64,000 nt of DNA from Bacillus inaquosorum KCTC 13429 (GCF_000332645.1 NZ_AMXN01000005.1:62001-126000); one strand, 5' to 3'. Shown: positions 17,442-26,241, counted from the stretch's first letter. Made by a program: numbers and translations. Notes: generated by a model not told the origin, from the letters alone.

Positions 17442-18233
17442 TTACAAAGACGGCAGCTTCATCTCTTTCTCAAACATCAAATCATCAAGGCTTTTAAATG
17501 TATAGCCTTGTTTTTTCAGATCTGTGATCGCATCATCCAGAGCTTCGGCATTGTCCCTCGATACGGTGTGAAGCAGGTAAATGGCTCCTGGGTGCGCCTG
17601 CTTGATCATATGATCGTAGGCATATTTCTTCCCTTTTTGGTTGTTGATTTTCCAATCAACAAAAGCGACCGACCAGAAAACGGTTTGATAGCCTAAGCGT
17701 TTCGTTTCTTTCAGTACATACTCACTGAACACGCCGCGGGGCGGGCGCAGATACAGGTTGTCCTGCTTTCCCGTAATTTTATAGACCTCTTCGTTGACGG
17801 AATCAAGTTCGTCTTGAATCTGGTCAGCTGTTTTTTTCGTCAAATCCGGATGGTGAAAGGAATGGTTGCCGATAATATGGCCTTCATCTGACATTCGTTT
17901 GATCAGCTCAGGCTGATCCTTTACGAAATGCCCTGTGACAAAAAATGTTCCTGTTACGCGATGTTTTTTTAAGACATCAAGCACTTTTGGCGTATAGCCA
18001 TTTTCATAGCCGTTATCAAACGTTAAGTAAATCGTTTTTTCCTTTGTATTGCCTAAATAAAACGCGTCATATTTTTCAATTAAACTGTTCAGCTGCTTCC
18101 CGGCATCAGGCGGCTGATGATTGACACTTCGTTTAAAGCCCCAGTTAATCGGCTCATTCGGCACCGCTTCCGCCTGTGCTGCGCTGCCGGCAAGCAAGAC
18201 GGCGGCGCAGCATATTGAACACATCCACTTCAT
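17442..18233 (-). CDS. pdaA: Peptidoglycan N-acetylmuramic acid deacetylase PdaA
   Basis: Secreted polysaccharide deacetylase that acts on muramic acid residues during formation of muramic delta-lactam in spore cortex peptidoglycan, needed for germination. 263 residues with a signal peptide ending near AQAEA (about residue 23). NodB-type motifs: TFDNGYENGYTP (metal Asp; N replaces the second D of the usual TFDDG), NHSFHHPDL (metal His pair), LRPPRGVFSEY and LLHTVSRDN. In 168 it is transcribed by sigma-G in the forespore; a matching though imperfect promoter lies upstream. Confidence 0.96.
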   Translation of the reverse strand: MKWMCSICCAAVLLAGSAAQAEAVPNEPINWGFKRSVNHQPPDAGKQLNSLIEKYDAFYLGNTKEKTIYLTFDNGYENGYTPKVLDVLKKHRVTGTFFVTGHFVKDQPELIKRMSDEGHIIGNHSFHHPDLTKKTADQIQDELDSVNEEVYKITGKQDNLYLRPPRGVFSEYVLKETKRLGYQTVFWSVAFVDWKINNQKGKKYAYDHMIKQAHPGAIYLLHTVSRDNAEALDDAITDLKKQGYTFKSLDDLMFEKEMKLPSL

Positions 18234-18260
18234 GGCCAGCGCTCCTTCTGCATTTTTTCT

Positions 18261-18290
18261 TATTTTACAGAAAGGCGCTTTGTTTTATAC
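18261..18290 (-). promoter_or_regulatory. Possible sigma-G promoter of pdaA
   Basis: GTATA (18286-18290), 18 bases, TAAAATA (18261-18267) on the minus strand resembles the sigma-G pattern GHATR / CATnnTA; the -35 fits well and the -10 only partly. Confidence 0.35.
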
Positions 18291-18310
18291 TGACGCTTTA
18301 TGCCAATATA

Positions 18311-18333
18311 AAAACCGCGGCATGCGCGGTTTT
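18311..18333 (-). terminator. terminator of yfjT overlapping its stop codon
   Basis: AAAACCGCG-GCAT-GCGCGGTTTT; the 3' arm on the + strand enters the TAA stop codon (18332-18334) of yfjT. Confidence 0.75.
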
Positions 18334-18517
18334 ATTCCCAATCTTTTTTAAAGCGTTCGTATTTGGCTTCCAAGTCATCAAGCATGCTGATAAGCCTATC
18401 TATATCTTCAACGTCGGTTGCTTCAGGGTCTAATGAATCGATGACGTTCATAAACATATCAAGTCTGTTCTTTAAATAATCTAGCTGCTGGTCCTTATTG
18501 TTTACTGCGTTCCCCAT
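18332..18517 (-). CDS. yfjT: YfjT, small acidic protein (SE1561-type)
   Basis: 61-residue, strongly charged and largely helical protein (MGNAVNNKDQQ... to ...KKDWE) with heptad-like leucines that suggest a short coiled coil. It belongs to a small Bacillales family of unknown function. It lies between pdaA and the divergent yfkA gene and has its own terminator. The ATG is preceded by GGAGGAAC about seven bases upstream. Confidence 0.8.
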   Translation of the reverse strand: MGNAVNNKDQQLDYLKNRLDMFMNVIDSLDPEATDVEDIDRLISMLDDLEAKYERFKKDWE

Positions 18518-18583
18518 TCTGTTCCTCCATTCATTTTTTATTATGGTAGCTCATTTTTTGCCGTTTTTCAATCGCTCCGCTAC

Positions 18584-18612
18584 TTGCGAACTTGTCAATT
18601 CAGGTCTAAAAT
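18584..18612 (+). promoter_or_regulatory. Candidate sigma-A promoter of yfkA-yfkC
   Basis: TTGCGA (18584-18589), 17 bases, TAAAAT (18607-18612), about 50 bases before the yfkA start codon. Confidence 0.45.
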
Positions 18613-18662
18613 TAACTGTTGGCAGCGTTAGTATGCCCCATTTATAAAGGAGTTAGATAGTC

Positions 18663-19784
18663 ATGACACAAAACACGAAGCTGCGTCCGATTACACCCGA
18701 GTTTGACCCTTGGGAAGCCTATATGGATGTTGAGCAGTATGGCGAAATGCAGCTGACAAACGTTGAATTCACAACGACGACACTGTGCAATATGAGATGC
18801 GAGCATTGCGCTGTAGGCTATACCTTGCAGCCTAAAGACCCGAATGCTCTGCCAATAGATCTTCTGTTAAAACGGCTGGAGGAAATCCCGCGCCTGCGAT
18901 CCATCAGTATTACAGGCGGAGAGCCGATGCTTTCGTTAAAATCAGTAAAGGAATATGTCGTTCCATTATTGAAATACGCCCATGAACGGGGTGTGCGGAC
19001 GCAGATCAATTCCAACCTGACCCTTGATATTGAACGATACGAATGGATTATTCCGTATCTTGATGTGCTTCATATTTCTCATAACTGGGGTACAGTTGAG
19101 GATTTTGCTGAGATCGGCTTTGCCATGATGGACAGAAAACCGACTTTCGAACAGCGTGCGCGTTATTTTGAAAAAATGATCGAAAACAGCCGCACGCTTG
19201 TGGAGGCCGGGGTGATGGTATCTGCGGAAACGATGCTTAATAAACGCACACTTCCTCATATTGAGCATATTCACCGCCAAATCACAGAAGATATGAAATG
19301 TCAGCGTCACGAAGTCCATCCGATGTATCCGAGCGATTTCGCAAGCGCTCTTGAATCTCTCAGCCTGAAAGAGATGAGACAGGCCATTCACCGCTTGCTG
19401 GATATTCGTGATGAAAATACGTGGATGCTGTTCGGGACACTTCCGTTTTATGCCTGCAGTTCAGACGAAGAGGATCAAAAGCTGCTTCGCCGGATTCGCG
19501 CGGCGAAAAACGTCACGGTGAGAAATGACCCTGACGGCCGTTCCCGCCTGAATGTGAACATTTTCGACGGAAACATTATCGTGACCGATTTCGGCGATAC
19601 ACCGCCGCTTGGCAATATTCAGACGGACAGCCTCCCTTCCGCCTATGAAAAATGGAGAGGGACCAAGCTTGCGAAAGAACTGAATTGCCACTGCCCGAAT
19701 GTCCGATGCCTCGGGCCGAATGTTCTCGTCAAAAACAGTTATTATCAGAATACAGATTTCACAAAACGTCAAGCCAGGAGTTAG
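18663..19784 (+). CDS. yfkA: Radical SAM protein YfkA/YfkB (one intact frame)
   Basis: 373-residue radical S-adenosylmethionine enzyme. The [4Fe-4S] motif is C42-x3-C46-x2-C49 (CNMRCEHC), followed by the ITGGEPML glycine motif near 83-90. A C-terminal cysteine group (LNCHCPNVRCLGPN near 340-352) may hold an auxiliary cluster. Substrate unknown. I recall that the corresponding locus in 168 was first described as two genes, yfkA and yfkB; here it is a single uninterrupted frame. AAAGGAG lies about ten bases before the ATG. The stop codon abuts the yfkC start, so the two are cotranscribed. Confidence 0.92.
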   Translation: MTQNTKLRPITPEFDPWEAYMDVEQYGEMQLTNVEFTTTTLCNMRCEHCAVGYTLQPKDPNALPIDLLLKRLEEIPRLRSISITGGEPMLSLKSVKEYVVPLLKYAHERGVRTQINSNLTLDIERYEWIIPYLDVLHISHNWGTVEDFAEIGFAMMDRKPTFEQRARYFEKMIENSRTLVEAGVMVSAETMLNKRTLPHIEHIHRQITEDMKCQRHEVHPMYPSDFASALESLSLKEMRQAIHRLLDIRDENTWMLFGTLPFYACSSDEEDQKLLRRIRAAKNVTVRNDPDGRSRLNVNIFDGNIIVTDFGDTPPLGNIQTDSLPSAYEKWRGTKLAKELNCHCPNVRCLGPNVLVKNSYYQNTDFTKRQARS

Positions 19785-20627
19785 ATGCGGATGGAAGAAA
19801 CACTTACGGAGATTTTTCAGAATAAAATCGTCGATATTCTCCTCGTTGCCGTTATCCTTTGGATCGGTGTCTTTATCATCAACCGATTGGTGCAGCTATT
19901 TTTTAAACGGACGGACTTTATTGAAGAAAGAAAAGAAAAAACAATTGAAAGCCTTGTCCGTTCTGTCACCCAGTATACGGCGACGATTGGTTTTATCTTT
20001 TACGTTATTTCTTTATTTGTGCATGATTTCGGCAAAATTTTAGCCGGGGCAGGCGTGGCCGGTATCGTGATCGGTTTTGGCGCCCAATCGCTGATTAAGG
20101 ATGTGCTGGCGGGTGTGTTCTTAATTTATGAACGCCAGCTGCACAAAGGCGATTATGTCACCGTCAACAATTTGTTTAACGGGACAGTGGAAGAAATCGG
20201 CCTTCGCTCTCTGCAAATCCGGGAGTGGAGCGGGAAGCTTCTCACCATTAGCAACGGTGAGGTTAGACAGATAGAGAACTATAATATCGATTTTATGCGG
20301 ATTACCGAATCCTTTCTCATCAGCTTTAAAGAAGATCCGGACCGCGTGTACAGCGTATTGGAAGAGGCATGTGACATGCTGAATGAAGAGCTTCGGGATT
20401 CATTGAAGCGGGATGAATTCGGCAATCCGACAGAACCGTTTCAAATCCACGGAATCACCGCATTGAATAAAATCAATCGCGGCGTCGAATTTACGGTAAA
20501 AGGCATGGTAAAAGATGATGATTATTTCAGTGCCAGCCTTGCAGTAAGACGGGTTCTCGTTCGCCAGCTGTACCAAAACAATGTGCAAATGCTTGAGGAA
20601 GCGGTCAGAATCGAGAGAACGCAATAA
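19785..20627 (+). CDS. yfkC: MscS-type mechanosensitive channel YfkC
   Basis: 280-residue small-conductance mechanosensitive channel homologue. Hydrophobic helices lie at about 15-35, 60-85 and 88-112, with a glycine/alanine-rich pore helix (GAGVAGIVIGFGAQSLIKD at 86-104), then the beta domain with GTVEEIGLRSLQIR. It probably releases osmolytes on hypo-osmotic shock. The ATG follows the yfkA stop directly with no gap; ATG two codons later is an alternative. Terminated by the hairpin at 20631-20663. Confidence 0.92.
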   Translation: MRMEETLTEIFQNKIVDILLVAVILWIGVFIINRLVQLFFKRTDFIEERKEKTIESLVRSVTQYTATIGFIFYVISLFVHDFGKILAGAGVAGIVIGFGAQSLIKDVLAGVFLIYERQLHKGDYVTVNNLFNGTVEEIGLRSLQIREWSGKLLTISNGEVRQIENYNIDFMRITESFLISFKEDPDRVYSVLEEACDMLNEELRDSLKRDEFGNPTEPFQIHGITALNKINRGVEFTVKGMVKDDDYFSASLAVRRVLVRQLYQNNVQMLEEAVRIERTQ

Positions 20628-20630
20628 ATA

Positions 20631-20663
20631 AAAAAACTGATTCCGAGTTGGAATCAGTTTTTT
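20631..20663. terminator. bidirectional terminator between yfkC and yfkD
   Basis: AAAAAACTGATTCC and GGAATCAGTTTTTT form a 14-bp stem between two convergent genes. Confidence 0.92.
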
Positions 20664-20665
20664 GT

Positions 20666-21460
20666 TTATCTTGGCTGTGAGGAAAGCTGAAAGCCAAACG
20701 TGACGTGGTCTTGAACCGGAATCCAGGCGCCGATACCCTGTGACGTGACATTTTTCACGACAAGTTTTCGTTTATTCCCTTTCAGCACTAAGTACACTTC
20801 TCCGTAAGTCACTTTTCCTTTTTCATTCACGGCCGGTGCATATGCATTTAAATAACCGATTTTTTTAGGAGCGACTTTATAAATCTGATCCCGCTTTGTA
20901 CCCGCTCCGACGACTGTATCAAATGCAAGCGGAAGGTTCGTTTTTTTCATCGCTTTCAGCATCATCATGCTTTTGACATCTTCCGCATTTGGAACCTTAG
21001 CTGTGAGGCCGCCCTTTACTTTGTATTGCTGTTCCTGGGCATAATGCATTTCAGCCGTTTCTTTCCCGCCGCGGTTATCTGCACGGTTTGTGTTGATTTT
21101 TTTATATTCCCAGTTCGCAACTGTTTCATTTGATTCATAGCCGAGCGCCCATTTCCCGAGAAATATTGTTGCCCGGTAGCCGACCGCAAGCGGTGTGCCG
21201 GATATGTTGGATTCATTCAGCATTTTGATGAGGTGCGGATTTTCAATCTTCACCTCAGAATGATCGAGCAGTTCCTTTGCCAGCTTGCTCGGCTGAAGCA
21301 TCGGCTGATCCTGTGAAGCATTTGGATACGTATTTTCCTTTGAAATGCTTGCGACAGAATTAGGAACCTTAAACTGCTTTTCCGCGTGGATGGGCTGAAC
21401 GCCGAAAAAACCAAAGAATAACAACACAATAAGTGTGGAATGAAATAGCTTTTTCATCAT
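20666..21460 (-). CDS. yfkD: YfkD, secreted protein of unknown function
   Basis: 264 residues with a signal peptide (hydrophobic 8-21, cleavage after IHA near residue 26). The mature part is soluble and lysine-rich, with no catalytic motif I recognise; it belongs to a Bacillus-specific YfkD family. The start has two adjacent ATGs behind AAAGAG. It is probably translocated across the membrane. It lies next to chaA but is separated by 70 bases, so cotranscription is possible. Confidence 0.85.
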   Translation of the reverse strand: MMKKLFHSTLIVLLFFGFFGVQPIHAEKQFKVPNSVASISKENTYPNASQDQPMLQPSKLAKELLDHSEVKIENPHLIKMLNESNISGTPLAVGYRATIFLGKWALGYESNETVANWEYKKINTNRADNRGGKETAEMHYAQEQQYKVKGGLTAKVPNAEDVKSMMMLKAMKKTNLPLAFDTVVGAGTKRDQIYKVAPKKIGYLNAYAPAVNEKGKVTYGEVYLVLKGNKRKLVVKNVTSQGIGAWIPVQDHVTFGFQLSSQPR

Positions 21461-21530
21461 ATCACTCTTTCTATGGCATTTTCCCTTAGTCTTTTCATCC
21501 CGCTTTATTGTTATCCATCATTTTTTTAGG

Positions 21531-22586
21531 TTAAAGAAGGAAAAAGCCGATCGCCATAATGATATATGCGGCAAGCAGTGTCGCCCCTTCAAACCAGTTG
21601 GAATCGCCGTCATTCGAAATGGCGATCATCAAGAGAACCGATGATACCATCGCCACGAGCTCCGGCAGTGTAAACACAAGCGGCATGCTTACCGGGAAAA
21701 AGATGGAACAGATGACGAGAACCGGTGCGACAAACATAGCAATTTGCAGCGTAGAACCGACTGCGATTTCAACCGCAATGTCCATTTTATTTTTATAGGC
21801 CATGATGATGGCTGATGCGTGCTCCGCGGCATTACCGACAATCGCAACGATAATGACCCCGATAAACAGCTCACTCCAGCCGAACTGCTCAGCCACCGAG
21901 TGGAATGTGTGCACCAGGTTTTCGGATATGTATGCCACAGCAATCGTTGCGGCAAACAAAACAATCGTGGCAACCTTCCCTGACCATTCCGGCTCCTCCT
22001 CTTCCACATGCTGGGCAGCATGATTCGGCTGATAAACACCGCGGTGCGTGACGAGCTTAAAGTATAGAGCCGCCACATACAACAGAATCAAAATGATGCT
22101 GATGCCGATGCTTAAATTAAGCTTGCTCACGTCGCCCATACCAACCGAGAATACCTCCGGAATCACGAAAGCGACAATGATGGCAAAAATCAAAAGACCG
22201 GAATTATGGCGCGCATCATGGATATTAAATTCCTGCCGCTTATATTTTAAACCGCCGACAAAAAACGATAGGCCCGCTACCAGCAGCAGGTTCCCCAGCA
22301 CTGAACCGGTTAAAGAGGCAAGCACGATTCCGGTCAGGCCTTCCTTTAATGCAAAAAGGGAAATAATCAGTTCAACCGCATTCCCGAAGGTGGCGTTTAA
22401 AAGACCGCCGATTCGCGGGCCTGCGATGATGGACAGCGCTTCTGTCGCCCTCCCCATATAGCTTGCAAGTGCGATAATCGTTATGCAATACACTGCAAAG
22501 AGAATGGCAGAAGGCCAATGCATGAAACTGCCGATCACAGAAAGCGGAATCCCCGCAGCTACTAAAATAAAAAAGATACGATTCAT
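21531..22586 (-). CDS. chaA: Ca2+/H+ antiporter ChaA (YfkE)
   Basis: 351-residue cation exchanger of the CAX branch of the Ca2+/cation antiporter superfamily. Two inverted repeats each carry the signature helix: GNAVELIISLFAL near 69-81 and GNAAEHASAIIMAYKNK near 250-266, whose glutamates bind calcium. About eleven membrane helices and an acidic loop (VEEEEPEW near 195). It exports Ca2+ in exchange for protons. AAAGGAG lies ten bases before the ATG. Confidence 0.95.
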   Translation of the reverse strand: MNRIFFILVAAGIPLSVIGSFMHWPSAILFAVYCITIIALASYMGRATEALSIIAGPRIGGLLNATFGNAVELIISLFALKEGLTGIVLASLTGSVLGNLLLVAGLSFFVGGLKYKRQEFNIHDARHNSGLLIFAIIVAFVIPEVFSVGMGDVSKLNLSIGISIILILLYVAALYFKLVTHRGVYQPNHAAQHVEEEEPEWSGKVATIVLFAATIAVAYISENLVHTFHSVAEQFGWSELFIGVIIVAIVGNAAEHASAIIMAYKNKMDIAVEIAVGSTLQIAMFVAPVLVICSIFFPVSMPLVFTLPELVAMVSSVLLMIAISNDGDSNWFEGATLLAAYIIMAIGFFLL

Positions 22587-22754
22587 GGTGAGTTGGCTCC
22601 TTTTATATGACTTGTTTTATTTTTATTCTTCACAAAAATCATCATGATTACACGAGGTCAAATGTTTACCTGTGATATAGGCTTTTTTCAGGTTGCCTGC
22701 TTTTGGAAATCATTGTACGATCAACATAGATTCCACATAAGGAGAACAAACGCG

Positions 22755-23930
22755 ATGTCACGATTTCATTTCTTTATTCTTGTTTTGCTCGTTTCCATTT
22801 CCGGGTTTTCACAAGGCATGCTGCTGCCTGTCATCTCGATCATCTTTGAAACAAATGGGGAATCGGCCGCCATCAACGGCCTGCACGCGACCGGACTGTA
22901 CATCGGTGTGCTTTTGGCTTCGCCGTTTATGGAGGCGCCGCTCAGAAAGCTCGGATTCAAGCCGCTGATCGTCATTGGCGGAAGCATTGTGATTGTAAGC
23001 TTGTTCGGATTTATTTGGCTTCAGTCGGTTTGGATCTGGTTCCTGCTTCGCCTGTTTATCGGAATCGGCGACCACATGCTTCACTTTTCTACGCAAACAT
23101 GGGTGACCTCCATGTCATCGAAACAAAATCGCGGAAGAAACCTGTCGATTTACGGGCTTTCCTTCGGTCTTGGCTTTGCCGCGGGCCCTTTCATGGTTCC
23201 GCTTGTCAAGCTGAGCCCGGCGCTGCCTTTTATCGTGTCCGGCTGCTTCAGTCTGTTTGCGTGGCTTTTTGTTTTCTTTCTACAAAATGCATACCCGGAA
23301 ACCAGTTCTTACGAAACCAAATCAGACAATAGTTTCAGGCGGTTTTATCAAGCCATGCTGTTTGGATGGGTTGCCTTTATGCCTACATTCGGCTACGGCT
23401 TTTTGGAGACGGCCCTAAACGGAAGCTTTCCTGTGTACGCGCTCCGGCTGGGAATATCAGTAGATGCAGTGGCACTGATCCTTCCCGCTTTTGCGATTGG
23501 AAGCATTATTTTTCAGTTTCCGCTCGGCATACTCAGCGATAAATACGGGCGGCGGAATGTGCTGCTTGTCATTTTACTGACAGGGGCGCTCTGCTTTTTC
23601 ATCGCCGGCGTATTCCCTTTGCCTTTCGTGATCGGCTGCTGCTTTTCTATAGCAGGAATGGCAGTCGGATCAACCTTTACACTTGGCATCAGTTATATGA
23701 CAGATCTTCTTCCGCCCCACCTGCTGCCGGCGGGGAACCTGCTTTGCGGCATTACATTCAGTCTCGGCAGCATCCTTGGCCCGATTGCCGGCGGCTGGTA
23801 TATGCAGACATTTGAAAGCGCAAACTTGTTTTATTTCATTACCCTTACGCTTAGCGCTGTATGGCTGGCCCTTGTTCTGGGCAAACCCAAAAGCTGGTCA
23901 CCGGCTGAGACTTATTCTTCATCTTCCTAA
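22755..23930 (+). CDS. yfkF: MFS transporter YfkF
   Basis: 391-residue major facilitator with 12 predicted membrane helices and the DKYGRR loop (DHA-type motif A in the second half) near 256-261. Likely a drug or metabolite exporter; substrate unknown. The frame is open for 37 more codons upstream, but AAGGAG lies ten bases before the ATG reading MSRFHFF, and the upstream part is not membrane-like, so I start at 22755. Followed by a strong terminator. Confidence 0.9.
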   Translation: MSRFHFFILVLLVSISGFSQGMLLPVISIIFETNGESAAINGLHATGLYIGVLLASPFMEAPLRKLGFKPLIVIGGSIVIVSLFGFIWLQSVWIWFLLRLFIGIGDHMLHFSTQTWVTSMSSKQNRGRNLSIYGLSFGLGFAAGPFMVPLVKLSPALPFIVSGCFSLFAWLFVFFLQNAYPETSSYETKSDNSFRRFYQAMLFGWVAFMPTFGYGFLETALNGSFPVYALRLGISVDAVALILPAFAIGSIIFQFPLGILSDKYGRRNVLLVILLTGALCFFIAGVFPLPFVIGCCFSIAGMAVGSTFTLGISYMTDLLPPHLLPAGNLLCGITFSLGSILGPIAGGWYMQTFESANLFYFITLTLSAVWLALVLGKPKSWSPAETYSSSS

Positions 23931-23933
23931 TCA

Positions 23934-23966
23934 AAAAGCCTCCTGACATAGTGTCAGGAGGCTTTT
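23934..23966 (+). terminator. terminator of yfkF
   Basis: Perfect 15-bp stem AAAAGCCTCCTGACA / TGTCAGGAGGCTTTT with a TAG loop; it can also end the small minus-strand gene whose stop is at 23970. Confidence 0.92.
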
Positions 23967-23969
23967 ATG

Positions 23970-24077
23970 CTAATGATAGCCGTTTTGTCCGTTGGCGCTT
24001 CCGCTTGTTTTATTGCTCGATTTGCTTTTCGAATTTTGTTTATTGTGGCTTCCGCCTTTTTTCGTATGTTTGGTCAT
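23970..24077 (-). CDS. Small Lys/Ser/Asn-rich protein, 35 residues
   Basis: An unlisted short gene: ATG at 24077, TAG at 23970. The product begins MTKHTKKGGSHNK and ends NGQNGYH; it is extremely hydrophilic, built from Lys, Ser, Asn, Gly, Thr, Gln and His with no leucine, valine, isoleucine or acidic residue. A GGGGGG ribosome site sits eight bases before the ATG, and a strong hairpin follows the stop. The composition resembles minor small acid-soluble spore proteins or spore-coat peptides of Bacillus; I cannot name a family. It lies 52 bases downstream of yfkH. Confidence 0.62.
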   Translation of the reverse strand: MTKHTKKGGSHNKQNSKSKSSNKTSGSANGQNGYH

Positions 24078-24128
24078 CACGATAGCCCCCCGACATCTTT
24101 TTGAACCGAAGTTCGTTTATAGGGTGCG

Positions 24129-24956
24129 CTAATGATAGGGATTTTCATCAGGAAGCTTTTTACGTTTATGTAAAAGAGCGTTGATTTCTCCCCCCAGGAT
24201 AATTAATATGCCGCTCAAGTAAAACCAAATCATCAGGACGATGATCCCCCCGATGCTTCCATATGTGGCGCTATAATTTGCAAACGTACTGACGTAAAAT
24301 GAAAACAGGGTGCTGACAACGATCCAGCCGATGGTCGCAAACACCGCACCCGGCATGACAAAGCGGAGGGAGAGCTTTTTGTTCGGTGCGATGACATACA
24401 ATGCGGAAAAAACGATCAGCAGCACAAGCGGGCTGACACCCCAGCGAACCGCCTCCCAAACGGATAAAAACAGATCCGACGCACCGACAAAGTCTGAAGC
24501 AAGCATCCCGATCTGCCGGCCGAATACCGGCAGAAGCAAAGCCACTAAAATGGTAAATACCATGGCGATTGTCAGAAAAATTGAGGTTAGACGAACAATG
24601 ATAAAAGAGCGGTTTTCCTCCACATCATACGCATGATTTAACGAGCGGACGATGGCGTTCATTCCATTAGACGCAGACCATAAAGCCGCGATAATCCCGA
24701 ATGACAGCAAACCGCCATTTCGATTATTTAAGGTTTGATGGGTAATGGATTCAACGAGGGACATCGCACTGGCGGGAGCATATTGTTCGACAACTCCCAG
24801 AACATCATCGGTAGAAAGCGGAAGATACGCGGTGAGCGTCAGCATAAAAATCAAAAACGGGAACAACGACAATAGAAAAAAATACGCCAGCTCCGCTGAT
24901 TTGCTTTGCCCTTCATGAAGGGTATATCTGCTGAAAAGCTCTTTTAAAAAATTCAT
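24129..24956 (-). CDS. yfkH: YihY/BrkB-family membrane protein YfkH
   Basis: 275 residues with six hydrophobic helices and the family segment RYTLHEGQSKSAELAYF at the N-terminus, FGIIAALWSASNGMNAIV near 90-107 and LIWFYLSGILIILGGEINA near the C-terminus. The family is annotated as putative ribonuclease BN by an old misassignment; it is a membrane protein of unknown, perhaps transport or stress-related, role. It is the last gene of the yfkJ-yfkI-yfkH operon, which in 168 is a sigma-B general stress operon. Confidence 0.9.
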   Translation of the reverse strand: MNFLKELFSRYTLHEGQSKSAELAYFFLLSLFPFLIFMLTLTAYLPLSTDDVLGVVEQYAPASAMSLVESITHQTLNNRNGGLLSFGIIAALWSASNGMNAIVRSLNHAYDVEENRSFIIVRLTSIFLTIAMVFTILVALLLPVFGRQIGMLASDFVGASDLFLSVWEAVRWGVSPLVLLIVFSALYVIAPNKKLSLRFVMPGAVFATIGWIVVSTLFSFYVSTFANYSATYGSIGGIIVLMIWFYLSGILIILGGEINALLHKRKKLPDENPYH

Positions 24957-24979
24957 GTCGCCTCACCTCGCATGTTTGA

Positions 24980-25300
24980 TTATTTTTTTGTAAAATGCTC
25001 TTTCGTTTGTTGTACGAGCTCCATCACTTGCGGCGTTGTTTTCTTCAGTTCTTTCACCTGCTGATTCACAAAGTCGACTTCTTTTGACAGCGTTTGGGCC
25101 AGCTTCTTAGCCTCATCCACTTTTGTGATGACGGTGTTTTTCAACAGTTCCGGATTGCTTTTGTACAGTGAAAGTTTATGCTTGCATGTCAGCCATCTCA
25201 TGCCGCATGCCTGTCTTGTCGGCTTATGGAGCAGCGATAACGCCGCGCCTGCCGCAGCCCCGAGAAATATTCCTTTCAGCAACAAACGTTCGTTGTTCAT
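24980..25300 (-). CDS. yfkI: YfkI, small general stress protein
   Basis: 106 residues. The N-terminus (MNNERLLLKGIFLGAAAGAALSLLHK) is a single glycine/alanine-rich hydrophobic helix followed by a long amphipathic helical tail, the build of YtxH/general-stress membrane proteins. The start is the ATG at 25300 behind AGGAGA; an in-frame ATG seven codons upstream would overlap the yfkJ end. Middle gene of the yfkJIH operon. Confidence 0.85.
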   Translation of the reverse strand: MNNERLLLKGIFLGAAAGAALSLLHKPTRQACGMRWLTCKHKLSLYKSNPELLKNTVITKVDEAKKLAQTLSKEVDFVNQQVKELKKTTPQVMELVQQTKEHFTKK

Positions 25301-25317
25301 GCAAATTCTCCTTTCAC

Positions 25318-25788
25318 TCACAATTGTTTTTCTTTTTGAATGGATGCAAGCAGATGCTCACAGCCCGATTTGATTAGTTGGCAGACCTCTTCAAAGTTCC
25401 CTGTGTAGTAAGGATCGGGAACGTCGGCAAGGTCTGAATCTTCAACATAGTCCAAGAGCCTTTTGATATGCGAGGTGTTCTTAAAACCCGCCATGCTTCT
25501 GAGGCTCCCGATATTTTCTGCGTCCATCGCAATGATGTAATCAAAATCGGCCAGATCCTGTTCGCTGACTTGACGCGCCAGCATGCCCTCAAAGCTGATT
25601 CCTTCTCTCTGCAATATCTCCTGCGTTCCTTCATGCGGCGGATTGCCGATGTGCCAGCCGCCGATACCGGCTGAATCCGTCTTGATTTTCCCCTCTAATC
25701 CTTTTTTGGCTGCCAAGTCCCGAAAAATCGCTTCCGCCATCGGAGATCGGCAAATGTTTCCTAAACAAACAAATAACACGCTTATCAT
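25318..25788 (-). CDS. yfkJ: Low-molecular-weight protein-tyrosine phosphatase YfkJ
   Basis: 156-residue LMW-PTP. The active-site loop VCLGNICRSP lies at residues 6-15 with nucleophile Cys7 and Arg13; the general-acid aspartate is in VPDPYY near 122-127. It dephosphorylates tyrosine in proteins. The ATG at 25788 follows GGGAGG by nine bases; a TTG three codons earlier is also in frame. First gene of yfkJIH, behind a sigma-B-like promoter. It contributes to ethanol stress resistance in 168 as I recall. Confidence 0.94.
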   Translation of the reverse strand: MISVLFVCLGNICRSPMAEAIFRDLAAKKGLEGKIKTDSAGIGGWHIGNPPHEGTQEILQREGISFEGMLARQVSEQDLADFDYIIAMDAENIGSLRSMAGFKNTSHIKRLLDYVEDSDLADVPDPYYTGNFEEVCQLIKSGCEHLLASIQKEKQL

Positions 25789-25809
25789 GTTGTGCAACCT
25801 CCCTATTCT

Positions 25810-25835
25810 TTGCCCATATTTCTCTAAAAAGAAAC
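25810..25835 (-). promoter_or_regulatory. Candidate sigma-B promoter of yfkJIH
   Basis: GTTTCT (25830-25835), 14 bases, GGGCAA (25810-25815) on the minus strand; consensus GTTTAA / GGGTAT. Confidence 0.6.
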
Positions 25836-25991
25836 CTTCATCAATATCTTAGTAGGATGTTCATTTCCTTTTCAACTGATGTCTCCACTTTTTTGAAATC
25901 AACAGCCAGCTCTTAGAATAGGGTTTTTTTCTGATCGAATTCTGTTAGAATAAAACATACCCAATATCGCGTAAAGAAAGGATGGAACCAT

Positions 25992-26207
25992 TTGTCCAGC
26001 CCAAATACAGAAACGTTAACTCAAATGATTGAAGAGATTTCCCAAAAACTGAACATGCTGAACGTCGGCGTGATTAAAGCGGAGGATTTCAGTGATGAAA
26101 AGATCGAAGACCTCACGTACCTTCACAGCATGGTGATGAAAAAACAATCATTCAGCCCAAGTGAAATGCAGGCGATTGCTCAAGAGCTAGCCTCACTTCG
26201 TAAATAA
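25992..26207 (+). CDS. yfkK: YfkK, DUF1128 protein
   Basis: 71-residue soluble, acidic, helical protein ([14 protein letters not shown]... to ...AQELASLRK) conserved in Bacillaceae with unknown function. TTG start; AAAGGATG lies about eight bases before it, and no ATG is available in the first eleven codons. Own terminator follows at 26211. Confidence 0.85.
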   Translation: MSSPNTETLTQMIEEISQKLNMLNVGVIKAEDFSDEKIEDLTYLHSMVMKKQSFSPSEMQAIAQELASLRK

Positions 26208-26210
26208 TGG

Positions 26211-26241
26211 AGACTGGCCGAAAACTCGGCGAGTCTTTTTT
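26211..26241 (+). terminator. terminator of yfkK
   Basis: AGACTGGCCGA-AAAC-TCGGCGAGTCT with one mismatch, followed by six T. Confidence 0.8.
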
